Assembly (NCBI RefSeq): GCF_004331695.1
Contig: NZ_SJSL01000002.1
Span: forward strand, 186,001 to 250,000
DNA: 64,000 nucleotides
From: Pedobacter psychroterrae
GTDB lineage: Bacteria; Bacteroidota; Bacteroidia; Sphingobacteriales; Sphingobacteriaceae
Direction: 5' to 3'
Under the pieces are notes generated by a model that was not told the origin of the DNA, did no database searches, and saw only the letters and a list, made by a program, of their open reading frames with translations. Position numbers and translations under genes: made by a program. Position 1 is the stretch's first letter. Every line of letters begins with the position of its first letter. Positions 7,953 to 16,880 of this stretch are shown one piece after another.

Positions 7953-8909
7953 ATGGATATTTCTGTAGTAATCCCGTTATATAATGAAGAGGAGTCTTTA
8001 CCTGAACTGACGGAATGGATAGCTAAGGTAATGCAGGAGCATAAGTTTACTTATGAACTACTTTTTATAGATGACGGAAGTACAGATACCTCCTGGGCAG
8101 TAATAGAAGACCTGAAACAGCAATATCCGGCATTACGGGCTATTAAGTTCAGGCGAAATTATGGTAAATCTGCCGCTTTAAATGTTGCCTTTGAGGCTGC
8201 TCATGGTGATGTGGTGATCACCATGGATGCAGATCTGCAGGATAGTCCGGATGAGATCCCGGAACTTTACAGGCGGATTAAAGAGGAAAAATTCGATCTT
8301 ATATCTGGATGGAAAGCCAAACGCTACGATCCTTTGAGCAAAACCATTCCTACTAAAATATACAATGCCGCCACACGCAGGATGTCGGGCATACACAACC
8401 TGCACGATTTTAACTGCGGACTAAAGGCCTACCGGAAGGAAGTAGTTAAGAATATAGAGGTATATGGCGAAATGCACAGATACATTCCTGTAATAGCCAA
8501 ATGGGCCGGTTTCACCAAGATAGGAGAGCAGATAGTGGAACACCGTGCACGCAAGTACGGGGTAACTAAATTTGGCATGAGCCGGTTTATTAATGGGCTT
8601 TTAGATTTGCTGTCCATATTCTTTGTTGGGAAGTTTGGCAAGCGCCCGATGCACTTCTTTGGTACAATGGGTGTGTTGAGCTTTGTAATAGGAACATTCA
8701 TTGCCATATGGCTGATTGCAGAAAAACTATATGATATTTCTGTAGGTATTCCTATAAAAAGAGATGTAACCGACCAGCCTTTGTTTTACATAGCACTGGT
8801 AGCCATTATTTTGGGTTCACAGTTGTTTTTAACGGGATTTGTAGCAGAGCTTGTTTCCCGTAGCGCACCTGAACGCAATAATTATCTGGTAGAAAAAGAG
8901 ATTAGTTAA
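7953..8909 (+). CDS. Family 2 glycosyltransferase, polyprenyl-phosphate type (DPM1/ArnC-like)
   Basis: This 318-aa membrane-anchored transferase probably moves a sugar from a nucleotide donor to polyprenyl phosphate on the cytoplasmic face. The GT-A domain covers residues 1-225: VVIPLYNEEESLPEL at the start, LFIDDGSTD, FRRNYGKSAALN and the metal-binding DADLQD motif near residue 92. Two membrane helices follow at about 230-260 and 270-305, as in bactoprenol glucosyltransferases (GtrB type). It leads a tightly packed run: the next start is 3 bases after its stop. A GtrA-family partner exists at the other end of the window, but the distance gives no reason to link them. Confidence 0.9.
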   Translation: MDISVVIPLYNEEESLPELTEWIAKVMQEHKFTYELLFIDDGSTDTSWAVIEDLKQQYPALRAIKFRRNYGKSAALNVAFEAAHGDVVITMDADLQDSPDEIPELYRRIKEEKFDLISGWKAKRYDPLSKTIPTKIYNAATRRMSGIHNLHDFNCGLKAYRKEVVKNIEVYGEMHRYIPVIAKWAGFTKIGEQIVEHRARKYGVTKFGMSRFINGLLDLLSIFFVGKFGKRPMHFFGTMGVLSFVIGTFIAIWLIAEKLYDISVGIPIKRDVTDQPLFYIALVAIILGSQLFLTGFVAELVSRSAPERNNYLVEKEIS

Positions 8910-8912
8910 CCA

Positions 8913-9881
8913 ATGTTCTTTTCGATCATAATACCCCTTTATAACCGTCCGCAGGAAATAGATGAATTGCTGGCCAGTTTGGTGAAGCAAAGCTACCTGC
9001 AGTTTGAGGTGCTAATAATAGAAGACGGCTCGGTAAACGACGCCAAATCAGTAGTAGATAAATATGCCAACAGGCTGGACATCAAGTACTACTTTAAACC
9101 CAACTCCGGTCAGGGATTTTCCCGTAACTATGGATTTGAAAGAGCGGATGGCGATTTCTTTATCATCTTTGATTCTGACTGTCTGATCCCGCCCGACTAT
9201 CTGGAAATAGTACGCGATTATTTATTTGAGCATAAGCTCGATGCCTATGGAGGACCTGATGCCGCCCATGAGAGTTTTACCCCAATCCAAAAGGCCATCA
9301 GCTATGCGATGACTTCGCCATTTACGACTGGGGGCATCAGGGGGAATAAAAAACACGTCGGACAGTTTCACCCCCGCAGTTTTAATATGGGTGTTTCCCG
9401 TGAAGTATGGGAAAAGGCAGGTGGTTTTATACTGACCAGACTGGGCGAAGATATAGAATACAGCATCAGGATACAGCAGCATGGATTTAAGACAGGGTTG
9501 ATCCCGGCGGCGAGGGTTTTTCATAAAAGGCGGACAAGTTTTATGCAGTTTTATAAGCAGTTGCACTTTTTTGGGAGGGCAAGGATAAATATTTATAAAC
9601 ATTTTCCTGCTGAGTTAAAATTGATACATTTCTTTCCGGCTGTATTCACCTGTGGTGTAATATTTACTATACTTGCCAACCTGTTTTATGCCCCATTGGC
9701 CTATGTATGCAACTATTTTATATTGGTATACTTTATGTTGATATTTTTTCACGCATGGCAGGTTAATAAGTCATTAAAAGTTGCATTTTTGAGCATTATT
9801 GCTTCCTTTATACAACTGACCGCTTACGGGTTGGGTTTCATGCAGGATTTTTTAAAAAGAGTAGTATTTAAACGACAATGA
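8913..9881 (+). CDS. Family 2 glycosyltransferase with C-terminal membrane segments
   Basis: This is a 322-aa GT-A enzyme. The N-terminus (FSIIIPLYNRPQEIDELLASL) and IIEDGSVNDAK form the nucleotide-binding half. FIIFDSDCLIPPDYL holds the DxD motif, and GEDIEYSIRIQQHGFK corresponds to the acceptor-side ED motif. Residues about 235-310 carry two or three hydrophobic helices, so the protein is membrane-bound. The acceptor and sugar are not predictable from sequence. It overlaps the next gene by 4 bases and starts 3 bases after the preceding glycosyltransferase, so the three are probably one transcript for envelope glycan or glycolipid assembly. Confidence 0.88.
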   Translation: MFFSIIIPLYNRPQEIDELLASLVKQSYLQFEVLIIEDGSVNDAKSVVDKYANRLDIKYYFKPNSGQGFSRNYGFERADGDFFIIFDSDCLIPPDYLEIVRDYLFEHKLDAYGGPDAAHESFTPIQKAISYAMTSPFTTGGIRGNKKHVGQFHPRSFNMGVSREVWEKAGGFILTRLGEDIEYSIRIQQHGFKTGLIPAARVFHKRRTSFMQFYKQLHFFGRARINIYKHFPAELKLIHFFPAVFTCGVIFTILANLFYAPLAYVCNYFILVYFMLIFFHAWQVNKSLKVAFLSIIASFIQLTAYGLGFMQDFLKRVVFKRQ

Positions 9882-10666
9882 TAGAATTTTTGAAGGATAG
9901 TACCTTTACTGTAAATGAGGTGATCAGCAAAGCCGTTGGGGTAACCAAGCGCAACTACTTCTCTATTGCAACGCTTTGTTTTCTGATGTTCATTACTTCA
10001 AATGCGTCGGGCCTGATGGCCTTCTTTTTAAATGATGTAAGTAAGGGTCTGAGCATTTTGATGGCTTTCATCTTTGTGATGTTCTATTTTACGATTAACC
10101 TTTCCTTGTTCAGGTACATTTTTCACTTGCTGGATGATGAAGATCATGATGTAAGCATTGTGAGCACCATCCCGACCAAACGACAGATTATCCGCTTTTT
10201 GGTAGCTACGCTGTACTTTATGCTCTGCATTTTGGGCGTGTATATCCTCGTGACGGTGATCGGGTTTCCCTTTGTACTGGCGGGTATAGCTGTAGAGAAG
10301 GTATCCAATGTCGCCATTCCTGTAGGTATGGTAGCGGTGTTCATTACCTGGATACGCATTTCGTTTTTTCCTTTCTTTATCATCGATAAGAACCTGGGGC
10401 CTTTTGCTTCGATAAAATACAGCCTGGCAACCACAAGAGGTAATTTTACAAAGATCTTTCTGCTGTTGCTGGTACTGGGTGGGTTTTATATTCTCTGCCT
10501 TTTCTTCGGCTTTATCCACTGGCCGGTAGTGGCTTTTTTTGTGAATGTTTTGAGTTCCTTTATCATCGTTCCACTGTCTAGTGTGGCGCTGACCATTGCT
10601 TACCGTAAAATGATAGGTGAATATAAAGGAGAAGAAGAGCCAGATATTATACACAACATAGTTTAG
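9878..10666 (+). CDS. Polytopic membrane protein of unknown function
   Basis: This 262-aa protein has about six hydrophobic segments, near residues 28-45, 50-72, 105-130, 140-165, 190-212 and 215-240. The N-terminal amphipathic stretch FTVNEVISKAVGVTKRNYFSIATL and the central DKNLGPFASIKYSLATTRGNFTKIFLLLL resemble the DUF975/glycerophosphodiesterase-membrane-domain type of six-helix protein. I cannot assign a function. It is coupled by a 4-base overlap to the preceding glycosyltransferase, and the GH3-type gene starts 8 bases downstream. Confidence 0.8.
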   Translation: MIEFLKDSTFTVNEVISKAVGVTKRNYFSIATLCFLMFITSNASGLMAFFLNDVSKGLSILMAFIFVMFYFTINLSLFRYIFHLLDDEDHDVSIVSTIPTKRQIIRFLVATLYFMLCILGVYILVTVIGFPFVLAGIAVEKVSNVAIPVGMVAVFITWIRISFFPFFIIDKNLGPFASIKYSLATTRGNFTKIFLLLLVLGGFYILCLFFGFIHWPVVAFFVNVLSSFIIVPLSSVALTIAYRKMIGEYKGEEEPDIIHNIV

Positions 10667-10673
10667 TAGCATT

Positions 10674-12173
10674 ATGGGATTAAAAGCGGCATTAAGTAAA
10701 CCTTTTGCTGCCTTTGTAGTGAAGGGCATAAACAAGTGGAAAAAGAATGCGGTAGCCGTGCAGCAGGATGTTTTGGCAGGATTGGTACGCGATGCGCAGC
10801 ACACTGCTTTTGGCCGGGACCATGACTTTAAGTCTATTCGCAATTACGAGGATTTTAAAAAACGTGTACCTGTAAGGGACTATGAAGACCTGAAACCATA
10901 TATAGACAGGGTTGTGGCCGGAGAGGAAGACGTGATGTGGAAAGGCAAGCCCCTTTATTTTGCAAAAACATCCGGCACCACATCGGGTGTAAAATACATT
11001 CCGCTTTCTAAAGAATCTGTGCCGGAGCATGTAAAGGCCGCCAGAAATGCATTGCTTACTTATATCCACGAGACAGGAAATGCTTCTTTTGTAAATGGCA
11101 AGATCATTTTTTTGCAGGGCAGTCCTGTACTTAGTAAGAAAAATGGGATTAATATAGGCAGGTTATCGGGCATAGTGGCGCATTTGGTGCCTGCTTACTT
11201 ACAGAAAAACCGCCTGCCATCTTATGAAACCAACTGCATTGAAGACTGGGAGGAAAAGGTAGACGCGATAGTGTCGGAAACCATTCATCAGGACATGACC
11301 CTGATATCCGGGATACCACCATGGGTACAGATGTATTTTGATAAGCTAACGGAGCAATCAGGAGGCAAAAAGATCAAAGACATCTTTAAGAATTTTAACC
11401 TGTTTGTATATGGAGGTGTCAATTATGAGCCCTATAGAGCCAAGATAGAGTCTAGTATAGGCCGGAAAGTGGATGCCATCGAGACCTACCCCGCATCGGA
11501 AGGATTCATTGCTTATCAGGACAGTCAGCAGGACAAAAGTCTATTGCTGCTGGTCAGTGCAGGTATGTTTTATGAGTTTATTCCTGCAGACGAGTATTAT
11601 AATGATAACCCTTTGAGGATTAGCCTGGAAGAGGTGGAGCTGGACAAAAACTATGCGCTGATATTGAACACCAACGCCGGACTTTGGGCTTACAGCATTG
11701 GTGATACCGTAAAGTTTGTGTCTAAAAACCCCTATAAGATCCTTGTGACAGGAAGGATCAAACATTTTATTTCTGCCTTTGGGGAACATGTAATAGGTGA
11801 AGAGGTAGAGCATGCGATATTAAGTGTAGCAAATGAAGAAGGGGTAGGTATCACCGAGTTTACAGTAGCGCCGCAGGTAGCTCCTGCAGCGGGAGAATTG
11901 CCTTATCATGAGTGGTTTGTAGAGTTTTCCAGTCCGCCGCTGGACATGGTTGATTTCACTAAAAAAGTAGATAAAGCGCTACAAGAGAAGAATATTTACT
12001 ATTTTGACCTCATTGAAGGGAAGATACTGCAGCCTTTGATCGTCCGGTCTTTGCAAAAAGATGCTTTTGTAAATTATATGCGGGGCCAGGGTAAGCTGGG
12101 TGGACAAAATAAGGTCCCAAGGTTATCAAACGACAGGAAGATTGCAGATGAATTAAGGAATTTTACGATTTGA
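10674..12173 (+). CDS. GH3 auxin-responsive promoter family acyl-adenylating protein
   Basis: This 499-aa cytoplasmic enzyme belongs to the GH3 family, known in plants for joining amino acids to acyl acids such as indole acetate and jasmonate through an acyl-adenylate. The ATP-binding motif TSGTTSGVKYIPLS lies near residue 100. The second motif, YPASEGFIA, and the third region, GRIKHFISAFGEHVIGEEVE, are intact, so the protein is likely active. Length equals that of other bacterial members. The substrate in Bacteroidota is unknown. It is followed with overlap by dxr, whose TTG start lies inside the GH3 stop region, so the two are translationally coupled. Confidence 0.88.
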   Translation: MGLKAALSKPFAAFVVKGINKWKKNAVAVQQDVLAGLVRDAQHTAFGRDHDFKSIRNYEDFKKRVPVRDYEDLKPYIDRVVAGEEDVMWKGKPLYFAKTSGTTSGVKYIPLSKESVPEHVKAARNALLTYIHETGNASFVNGKIIFLQGSPVLSKKNGINIGRLSGIVAHLVPAYLQKNRLPSYETNCIEDWEEKVDAIVSETIHQDMTLISGIPPWVQMYFDKLTEQSGGKKIKDIFKNFNLFVYGGVNYEPYRAKIESSIGRKVDAIETYPASEGFIAYQDSQQDKSLLLLVSAGMFYEFIPADEYYNDNPLRISLEEVELDKNYALILNTNAGLWAYSIGDTVKFVSKNPYKILVTGRIKHFISAFGEHVIGEEVEHAILSVANEEGVGITEFTVAPQVAPAAGELPYHEWFVEFSSPPLDMVDFTKKVDKALQEKNIYYFDLIEGKILQPLIVRSLQKDAFVNYMRGQGKLGGQNKVPRLSNDRKIADELRNFTI

Positions 12174-13342
12174 AAAACATATCAATATTAGGCGCTACTG
12201 GTTCAATCGGGACACAAGCCCTGGAAGTTATTGCCGCAAATCCGGGATTGTACAAAGTTTCGGCATTGACCGCCCAGGCAAATGCCAGGCTGCTGATAGA
12301 ACAGGCTTTGAAATACAGGCCGGGTATGGTAGTGATAGGGGATGAAAGCCTGTACCTGGAGGTAAAATCAGCGTTAGGAGCTTTGCCGATTAAAGTTCTG
12401 GCCGGGGAAGATGCCCTTTGTGAAGCGGCAAGTATAACTGAAGCAGACCTGGTATTGACCGCTGTAATGGGTTCGGTTGGATTGAAGCCTACTATTGCCG
12501 CCATTAAAGCCGGGAAGGATATCGGGCTGGCAAACAAGGAAACGCTGGTGGTGGCAGGAGATTTGATTACCAGGCTGGCCAGGGAACATGGGGTAAAGAT
12601 CATTCCGGTAGATTCAGAGCATTCGGCAATTTTTCAGTGCCTGATAGGAGAAGCGCCGGATTCGGTTGAGAAAATATACCTCACTGCCTCTGGCGGACCT
12701 TTTAGGGGCAAAGACCTTGCTTTTTTGGCAGGGGTTACTAAAGCTCAGGCGCTTAAGCATCCAAATTGGGTAATGGGCGCCAAGATCACCATTGATTCCG
12801 CTTCTCTGATGAACAAGGGCCTGGAGGTGATCGAAGCGAAATGGCTGTTTGGCCTGGAGGCAGATCAGATAGATGTAATTGTGCATCCCCAGTCTATTGT
12901 ACATTCGCTGGTGCAGTTTAACGACGGCTCCATAAAAGCACAGATGGGCCTGCCTGATATGAAATTGCCCATTCATTATGCCCTTGCTTATCCTGAAAGA
13001 ATAAGTAGCGATTTTAAGCGTTTCAGTTTCATGGATTATCCTGAACTTACCTTTTCACAGGCAGACAGCGGGACGTTTAGAAATCTGGAACTGGCCTACA
13101 GTGCGCTGAGAAAGGGTGGGAATATGGCCTGTATTGTAAATGCAGCCAATGAAATAGTGGTCAATGCTTTTCTAAATGACCAGATCGGATTTTTACAAAT
13201 GAGTGAGGTAATTGAAGCCTGTATGGAGGGCGTGGCTTTTATAGCAGCGCCTACACTAAATAATTATTTAGAAACAGACCAACATACACGTATATTTGCC
13301 AACCAACTCGTAACAAAACAAGTATTAAACAATCAAAATTAA
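12170..13342 (+). CDS. dxr: 1-deoxy-D-xylulose-5-phosphate reductoisomerase
   Basis: The enzyme converts 1-deoxy-D-xylulose 5-phosphate to 2-C-methyl-D-erythritol 4-phosphate with NADPH, the first committed step of the MEP isoprenoid pathway in the cytoplasm. The 390-aa length is typical. Visible are the Rossmann motif GATGSIG (residues 8-14), ANKETLVVAGDLI, the metal-binding PVDSEHSAIFQCL, LTASGGPFR, and the active-site segment HPNWVMGAKITIDSASLMNKGLEVIEA. The start is TTG at 12170, overlapping the stop of the GH3-type gene by 4 bases. No nearer ATG would keep the NADPH-binding strand. rseP follows after 17 bases, a dxr-rseP order common in bacteria. Confidence 0.96.
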   Translation: MKNISILGATGSIGTQALEVIAANPGLYKVSALTAQANARLLIEQALKYRPGMVVIGDESLYLEVKSALGALPIKVLAGEDALCEAASITEADLVLTAVMGSVGLKPTIAAIKAGKDIGLANKETLVVAGDLITRLAREHGVKIIPVDSEHSAIFQCLIGEAPDSVEKIYLTASGGPFRGKDLAFLAGVTKAQALKHPNWVMGAKITIDSASLMNKGLEVIEAKWLFGLEADQIDVIVHPQSIVHSLVQFNDGSIKAQMGLPDMKLPIHYALAYPERISSDFKRFSFMDYPELTFSQADSGTFRNLELAYSALRKGGNMACIVNAANEIVVNAFLNDQIGFLQMSEVIEACMEGVAFIAAPTLNNYLETDQHTRIFANQLVTKQVLNNQN

Positions 13343-13359
13343 AAATATTAAAATAATAT

Positions 13360-14685
13360 ATGAGCGGACTGATTATGGCGGCCCAGTTACTTCTGGGGTT
13401 ATCGATACTAGTAATTTTACACGAATTAGGACATTTTTTAGCGGCGCGTGCCTTTGGGATTAAAGTAGAGAAATTTTACCTGTTTTTTGATGCATGGGGA
13501 GTGAAACTTTTCAGTTTTAAAAGGGGCGACTGCGAATATGGTATTGGTTGGCTTCCATTGGGTGGTTATGTGAAAATATCAGGTATGATAGACGAGTCTA
13601 TGGACACTGAGCAAATGAACCAGCCTGCACAGCCCTGGGAATTCAGGTCTAAACCAGCATGGCAGCGCCTGATCGTAATGCTGGGCGGGGTAGCGGTGAA
13701 TATAGTAGTTGGTATCTTTATTTTCTGGATGCTCGCTTTCACTTATGGAGAGACATTCATAGCGAACAGTTCTGTATTGAACGGAATTAATCCCGGTGAG
13801 ATCGGTAAAGAGATCGGTCTGAAAAAAGGGGACAGGGTGGTAGCAGTAAACGGAAATAAAGTAATCCGTTTTGAGGAGCTGATCAGCTCGAAAGTGTTGT
13901 TGGGCAATACTAATCTGACCGTGATCCGCGGTGACAGAACACTGGACATTAAAGTGCCTGACAATATATTGAACAAAGTTTCTGACCTTGGAATTGAAGC
14001 GTTTATCAGTAGGGTACCGTTGATTACCTCGTCTATAGACAGTGTGTATAGCAATGCAAAAAAGGCAGGCCTGCAGATTGGAGATAAGGTTGTCTCTGTA
14101 AACAATGTACCTGTTAAATATAGCGTGGATGTTAGGGAGCAAATGACAAAACTGAAAGGTAAGTCTGTTTTGTTTAACATCAGTCGTGGCTCAGAGATCC
14201 TGGCGTACAACATTCCGGTGGACACTGCAGGAACGATTGGTATCAGGTTCAATTTTAATGAAATTAAACAGGAGACGATAAAATACAGTCTGTTTGCAGC
14301 TTTACCTATTGGTGCGAACCAGGCCTGGAAGACATTTAGCGATAATGCTAAGGGCATCTGGAAGGTTTTAACCGGCAAGATTCAGGCTAATAAGGCATTT
14401 TCTGGCCCTGTGGAGATTGCGCGTAAGGTATATGGAGGTGAATGGATCTGGGAAAGGTTTTGGGCTTCGACCGGCTTTATCTCAATCGCATTGGCATTTA
14501 TGAACTTACTGCCTATTCCTGCACTGGACGGCGGACATGTGGTTTTTCTACTGGTAGAAATGGTGAAAGGAAAGCCGCTTGGTGATAAGTTTATGGAACG
14601 CGCACAAATAGTGGGCTTTGTAATGTTGCTTTGCCTGATGGTATTTGTACTGGGGAATGATATTTTTAAAGCGGTAATGCATTAG
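13360..14685 (+). CDS. rseP: RIP metalloprotease RseP (site-2 protease)
   Basis: This 441-aa inner-membrane zinc protease cleaves transmembrane segments of anti-sigma factors and signal peptide remnants. The zinc motif HELGH lies at residues 21-25 in the first helix. The third-helix motif reads MNLLPIPALDGGHVV near residue 385. Two PDZ-like domains lie between (about 130-210 and 215-290). Membrane segments include residues 5-22, 106-126, 370-392 and 415-435. In this window two FecR anti-sigma factors are plausible substrates, since some FecR-type proteins are processed by RseP. That link is inference. It is co-transcribed with dxr and hscB. Confidence 0.95.
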   Translation: MSGLIMAAQLLLGLSILVILHELGHFLAARAFGIKVEKFYLFFDAWGVKLFSFKRGDCEYGIGWLPLGGYVKISGMIDESMDTEQMNQPAQPWEFRSKPAWQRLIVMLGGVAVNIVVGIFIFWMLAFTYGETFIANSSVLNGINPGEIGKEIGLKKGDRVVAVNGNKVIRFEELISSKVLLGNTNLTVIRGDRTLDIKVPDNILNKVSDLGIEAFISRVPLITSSIDSVYSNAKKAGLQIGDKVVSVNNVPVKYSVDVREQMTKLKGKSVLFNISRGSEILAYNIPVDTAGTIGIRFNFNEIKQETIKYSLFAALPIGANQAWKTFSDNAKGIWKVLTGKIQANKAFSGPVEIARKVYGGEWIWERFWASTGFISIALAFMNLLPIPALDGGHVVFLLVEMVKGKPLGDKFMERAQIVGFVMLLCLMVFVLGNDIFKAVMH

Positions 14686-14692
14686 CGTTATT

Positions 14693-15220
14693 ATGACTGA
14701 TTATTTTGCTTTTTATGGTTTGCCGGTTAGCTTTAACCCTGATGCTGCACTTGTAAAGCAGAAGTTTTATGAGCTCAGTAAGAAGTATCATCCTGATTTT
14801 TATATCAACGAAAGTGAAGCTAAGCAGGCTGAAGTACTCGAATTAAGCACGGTAAATAACAAAGCCTACCAGGTATTAAATGACCCTTTTAAACGGCTGC
14901 ATTATATCCTGGAAGTTAAGGGTGTATTGGTAGAAGGTGAAAATTATTCCCTGCCCCAGGAGTTTTTAATGGACATGATGGACGTCAATGAGGCACTGAT
15001 GGATTTGCAGCTTGAACTTGACGCAGGGCGGTTAAGCGCTTTGAAAGCAGATGTTGCTGTGGTCGAGCAGCAAATTTTTGATGAAATTGCTGTGTTGACG
15101 GCTAAATTTGACGAACAGGGTGGGGATGGACAGTCGGATTCACTTGCTGCTATCAAAGATCTGTATTATCGCAACAAATATTTGCAAAGAATAAGAGATA
15201 GCATAAAATCAGTATCTTAA
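14693..15220 (+). CDS. hscB: Fe-S protein assembly co-chaperone HscB
   Basis: This 175-aa J-type co-chaperone stimulates an Hsp70 partner that transfers Fe-S clusters from a scaffold protein. The J domain covers residues 1-75, with the essential HPD motif at 33-35 (KKYHPDFY). A C-terminal helical scaffold-binding domain covers about 90-175 (QEFLMDMMDVNEALMDLQ). Length matches HscB (about 170 aa). The stop codon shares its last base with the ATG of the next gene (TAATG), so translation of the sulfur transporter is probably coupled to it. No hscA, iscU or fdx lies in the window. Confidence 0.9.
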   Translation: MTDYFAFYGLPVSFNPDAALVKQKFYELSKKYHPDFYINESEAKQAEVLELSTVNNKAYQVLNDPFKRLHYILEVKGVLVEGENYSLPQEFLMDMMDVNEALMDLQLELDAGRLSALKADVAVVEQQIFDEIAVLTAKFDEQGGDGQSDSLAAIKDLYYRNKYLQRIRDSIKSVS

Positions 15221-15768
15221 TGACACAGCCCTGGCCTTGGTATGCTTCTGGTCTTGCAATCAGCGCAATAATGTTGCTGCTTATCTTCTTTGGTAAATCT
15301 TTTGGGTTTTCTTCTAATTTGCGGAACATCTGTAGTATGATGGGAGCTGGAAAACGGGTTAAATTCTTTGATTTTGACTGGAAGGCCCAGCGCTGGAATC
15401 TTTTATTTCTTGTCGGAGCTGTGATTGGCGGTTTTATTTCTAAGCAGTGGCTTGGTTCCGGATCGCCTTTGGCCTTATCTGAGGCAACAATTGCAGATCT
15501 TAAATCGTTGGATATTCCGTTTGACGGCGAGATGGTGCCATCTGCTATATTCAACTGGCAGTATCTTTTTACATTTAAGGGGATGTTTATTTTTTTAGGA
15601 GGAGGTTTCTTAATTGGTTTTGGGACCAGGTATGCTGGGGGCTGTACTTCAGGCCATGCCATAAGTGGATTGTCTAACATGCAGTTGCCCTCCTTGATCG
15701 CAGTGGTGGGCTTCTTTATTGGCGGACTGGTTATGACACACCTTATTTTCCCACTTTTATTCTCGTAA
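15220..15768 (+). CDS. YeeE/YedE-type thiosulfate/sulfur-compound transporter, N-terminal half protein
   Basis: This 182-aa inner-membrane protein of the YeeE/YedE (TsuA-like) family imports thiosulfate or related sulfur compounds. Four to five hydrophobic helices are visible. The key motif GGCTSGHAISG lies near residue 145, whose Cys is part of the thiosulfate relay in the structure of the related TsuA protein. In Bacteroidota the transporter is often split into two small proteins, and the second half is encoded 3 bases downstream. The 1-base overlap with hscB suggests that sulfur uptake and Fe-S assembly are expressed together. Confidence 0.87.
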   Translation: MTQPWPWYASGLAISAIMLLLIFFGKSFGFSSNLRNICSMMGAGKRVKFFDFDWKAQRWNLLFLVGAVIGGFISKQWLGSGSPLALSEATIADLKSLDIPFDGEMVPSAIFNWQYLFTFKGMFIFLGGGFLIGFGTRYAGGCTSGHAISGLSNMQLPSLIAVVGFFIGGLVMTHLIFPLLFS

Positions 15769-15771
15769 GCC

Positions 15772-16188
15772 ATGATGAAGTCTTTAAAATATATACTTAC
15801 CGGTGTCCTGTTTGGCATTGTGATGAGTAAATCAGAGGCCATTTCCTGGTACAGGATACAGGAAATGTTCCGTTTTCAGTCCTTTCATATGTTTGGTATT
15901 ATTGGCACGGCTGTCCTGACCGGCGTGATTGGGGTATGGCTGATTAAGCGGTTTGGCTATAAGGATACCGAGGGGTCTTTAATAGTTTTTCCTGTGAAGG
16001 AAAAAGGCTGGCGCAGGTATTTGTTTGGGGGTATCATATTTGGATTTGGCTGGGTGCTTACGGGTGCATGTCCGGGCCCTATATTTGTCTTGCTGGGTCA
16101 GGGATATCTGTTAATGATTGTAGTGATATTGGGCTCTTTGCTGGGGACTTATGTATACGGGATATATAGAGACCGCTTGCCGCATTAA
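15772..16188 (+). CDS. YeeE/YedE-type sulfur transporter, C-terminal half protein (DUF6691)
   Basis: This 138-aa membrane protein has four hydrophobic segments and the motif GWVLTGACPGPIFVLLGQG near residue 95. That is the counterpart of the Cys-containing motif in the partner protein. The two halves together equal one full-length YeeE/YedE transporter. The 3-base gap and intact start show that the split is genuine gene architecture and not a frameshift. It ends the long plus-strand run that starts at 7953. A new promoter for the sigma factor gene follows. Confidence 0.87.
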   Translation: MMKSLKYILTGVLFGIVMSKSEAISWYRIQEMFRFQSFHMFGIIGTAVLTGVIGVWLIKRFGYKDTEGSLIVFPVKEKGWRRYLFGGIIFGFGWVLTGACPGPIFVLLGQGYLLMIVVILGSLLGTYVYGIYRDRLPH

Positions 16189-16205
16189 ATAACGCTGGTA
16201 AATTA

Positions 16206-16213
16206 TATATTTG
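16206..16213 (+). promoter_or_regulatory. Bacteroidota -7 promoter box (TATATTTG)
   Basis: TATATTTG matches TAnnTTTG and lies 20 bases before the ATG of the ECF sigma factor gene at 16234. It separates this locus from the preceding run. Confidence 0.55.
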
Positions 16214-16233
16214 TAGGCGAGGGACATAGAGTA

Positions 16234-16821
16234 ATGGCGCAATACAAGTTATACGGAGATCAGGAGCTGGTTCAGCTGATGCAAAGTGGTGACGAGCGCG
16301 TATTGGTGGAGATTTACGACCGTTACTGGGACAAAATGCTTTCGGTTGCGTTTAACAGATTGGGTAACCAAGAGGAGGCCGAAGAGTGTGTGCAGGATGT
16401 GCTTTATAAATTATGGAATCTGCGCCATGATTTTTCTCTGATAAAAGTAGAGCTCTCGAACTATCTGGCCCGCGGGATACGCAATCAGGCCTTCAATATA
16501 TTAGACCGACGTCACCGGGAACGCATGAAATCTGAAGGTTATGCTCCAGCAGAAGATGTCAACTTACTATCGCCTGAAAGGGCGTTGATGCTGCGGGAGC
16601 TACAGGAACAGATAGACAATTCGATAGCAGCACTCCCGCCCCAATGTCAGCTAATATTTAAACTAAGCCGTCAGGAAGGTCTGTCAAATAAAGAAATTGC
16701 GGAAAAATTGAATTTATCGGAGAATACCATCAAATCACATCTGAAAAAAGCCAATAAAGATCTACGGGATAATGTGAAGACGCTAACTACGGCGATATTT
16801 ATCTATACTTTGTTTCAATAA
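16234..16821 (+). CDS. ECF sigma factor, FecI-like
   Basis: This 195-aa sigma-70 family protein directs RNA polymerase to target promoters once its anti-sigma partner is released. Region 2 covers about residues 27-65 (EIYDRYWDKMLSVAFNRLGNQEEAEECVQDVLYKLW). Region 4 covers about 130-180 (LPPQCQLIFKLSRQEGLSNKEIAEKLNLSENTIKSHL). There is no anti-sigma domain. The anti-sigma FecR gene follows after 92 bases, and a SusC with an STN domain after that. This order indicates transenvelope signalling: SusC senses ligand, FecR relays, and the sigma factor activates the operon. Confidence 0.92.
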   Translation: MAQYKLYGDQELVQLMQSGDERVLVEIYDRYWDKMLSVAFNRLGNQEEAEECVQDVLYKLWNLRHDFSLIKVELSNYLARGIRNQAFNILDRRHRERMKSEGYAPAEDVNLLSPERALMLRELQEQIDNSIAALPPQCQLIFKLSRQEGLSNKEIAEKLNLSENTIKSHLKKANKDLRDNVKTLTTAIFIYTLFQ

Positions 16822-16880
16822 AGGCCTATATTTTATTATTTCGTAAAAAATAATCTCAATCACTCACCCCTAATGCATTT

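Noticed and set aside
10028..10843. 271-codon antisense reading frame
   Set aside because: It lies opposite the six-helix membrane protein and the GH3-type gene, is very rich in Lys, His and Gln, and has no recognisable motif.
15153..15842. 229-codon antisense reading frame opposite hscB and the sulfur transporter
   Set aside because: Proline- and lysine-rich shadow of transmembrane coding sequence with no protein-like features.
15220..16188. Frameshifted single YeeE/YedE gene
   Set aside because: Each half has a proper start, stop and its own Cys motif, and two-gene versions are common in Bacteroidota.
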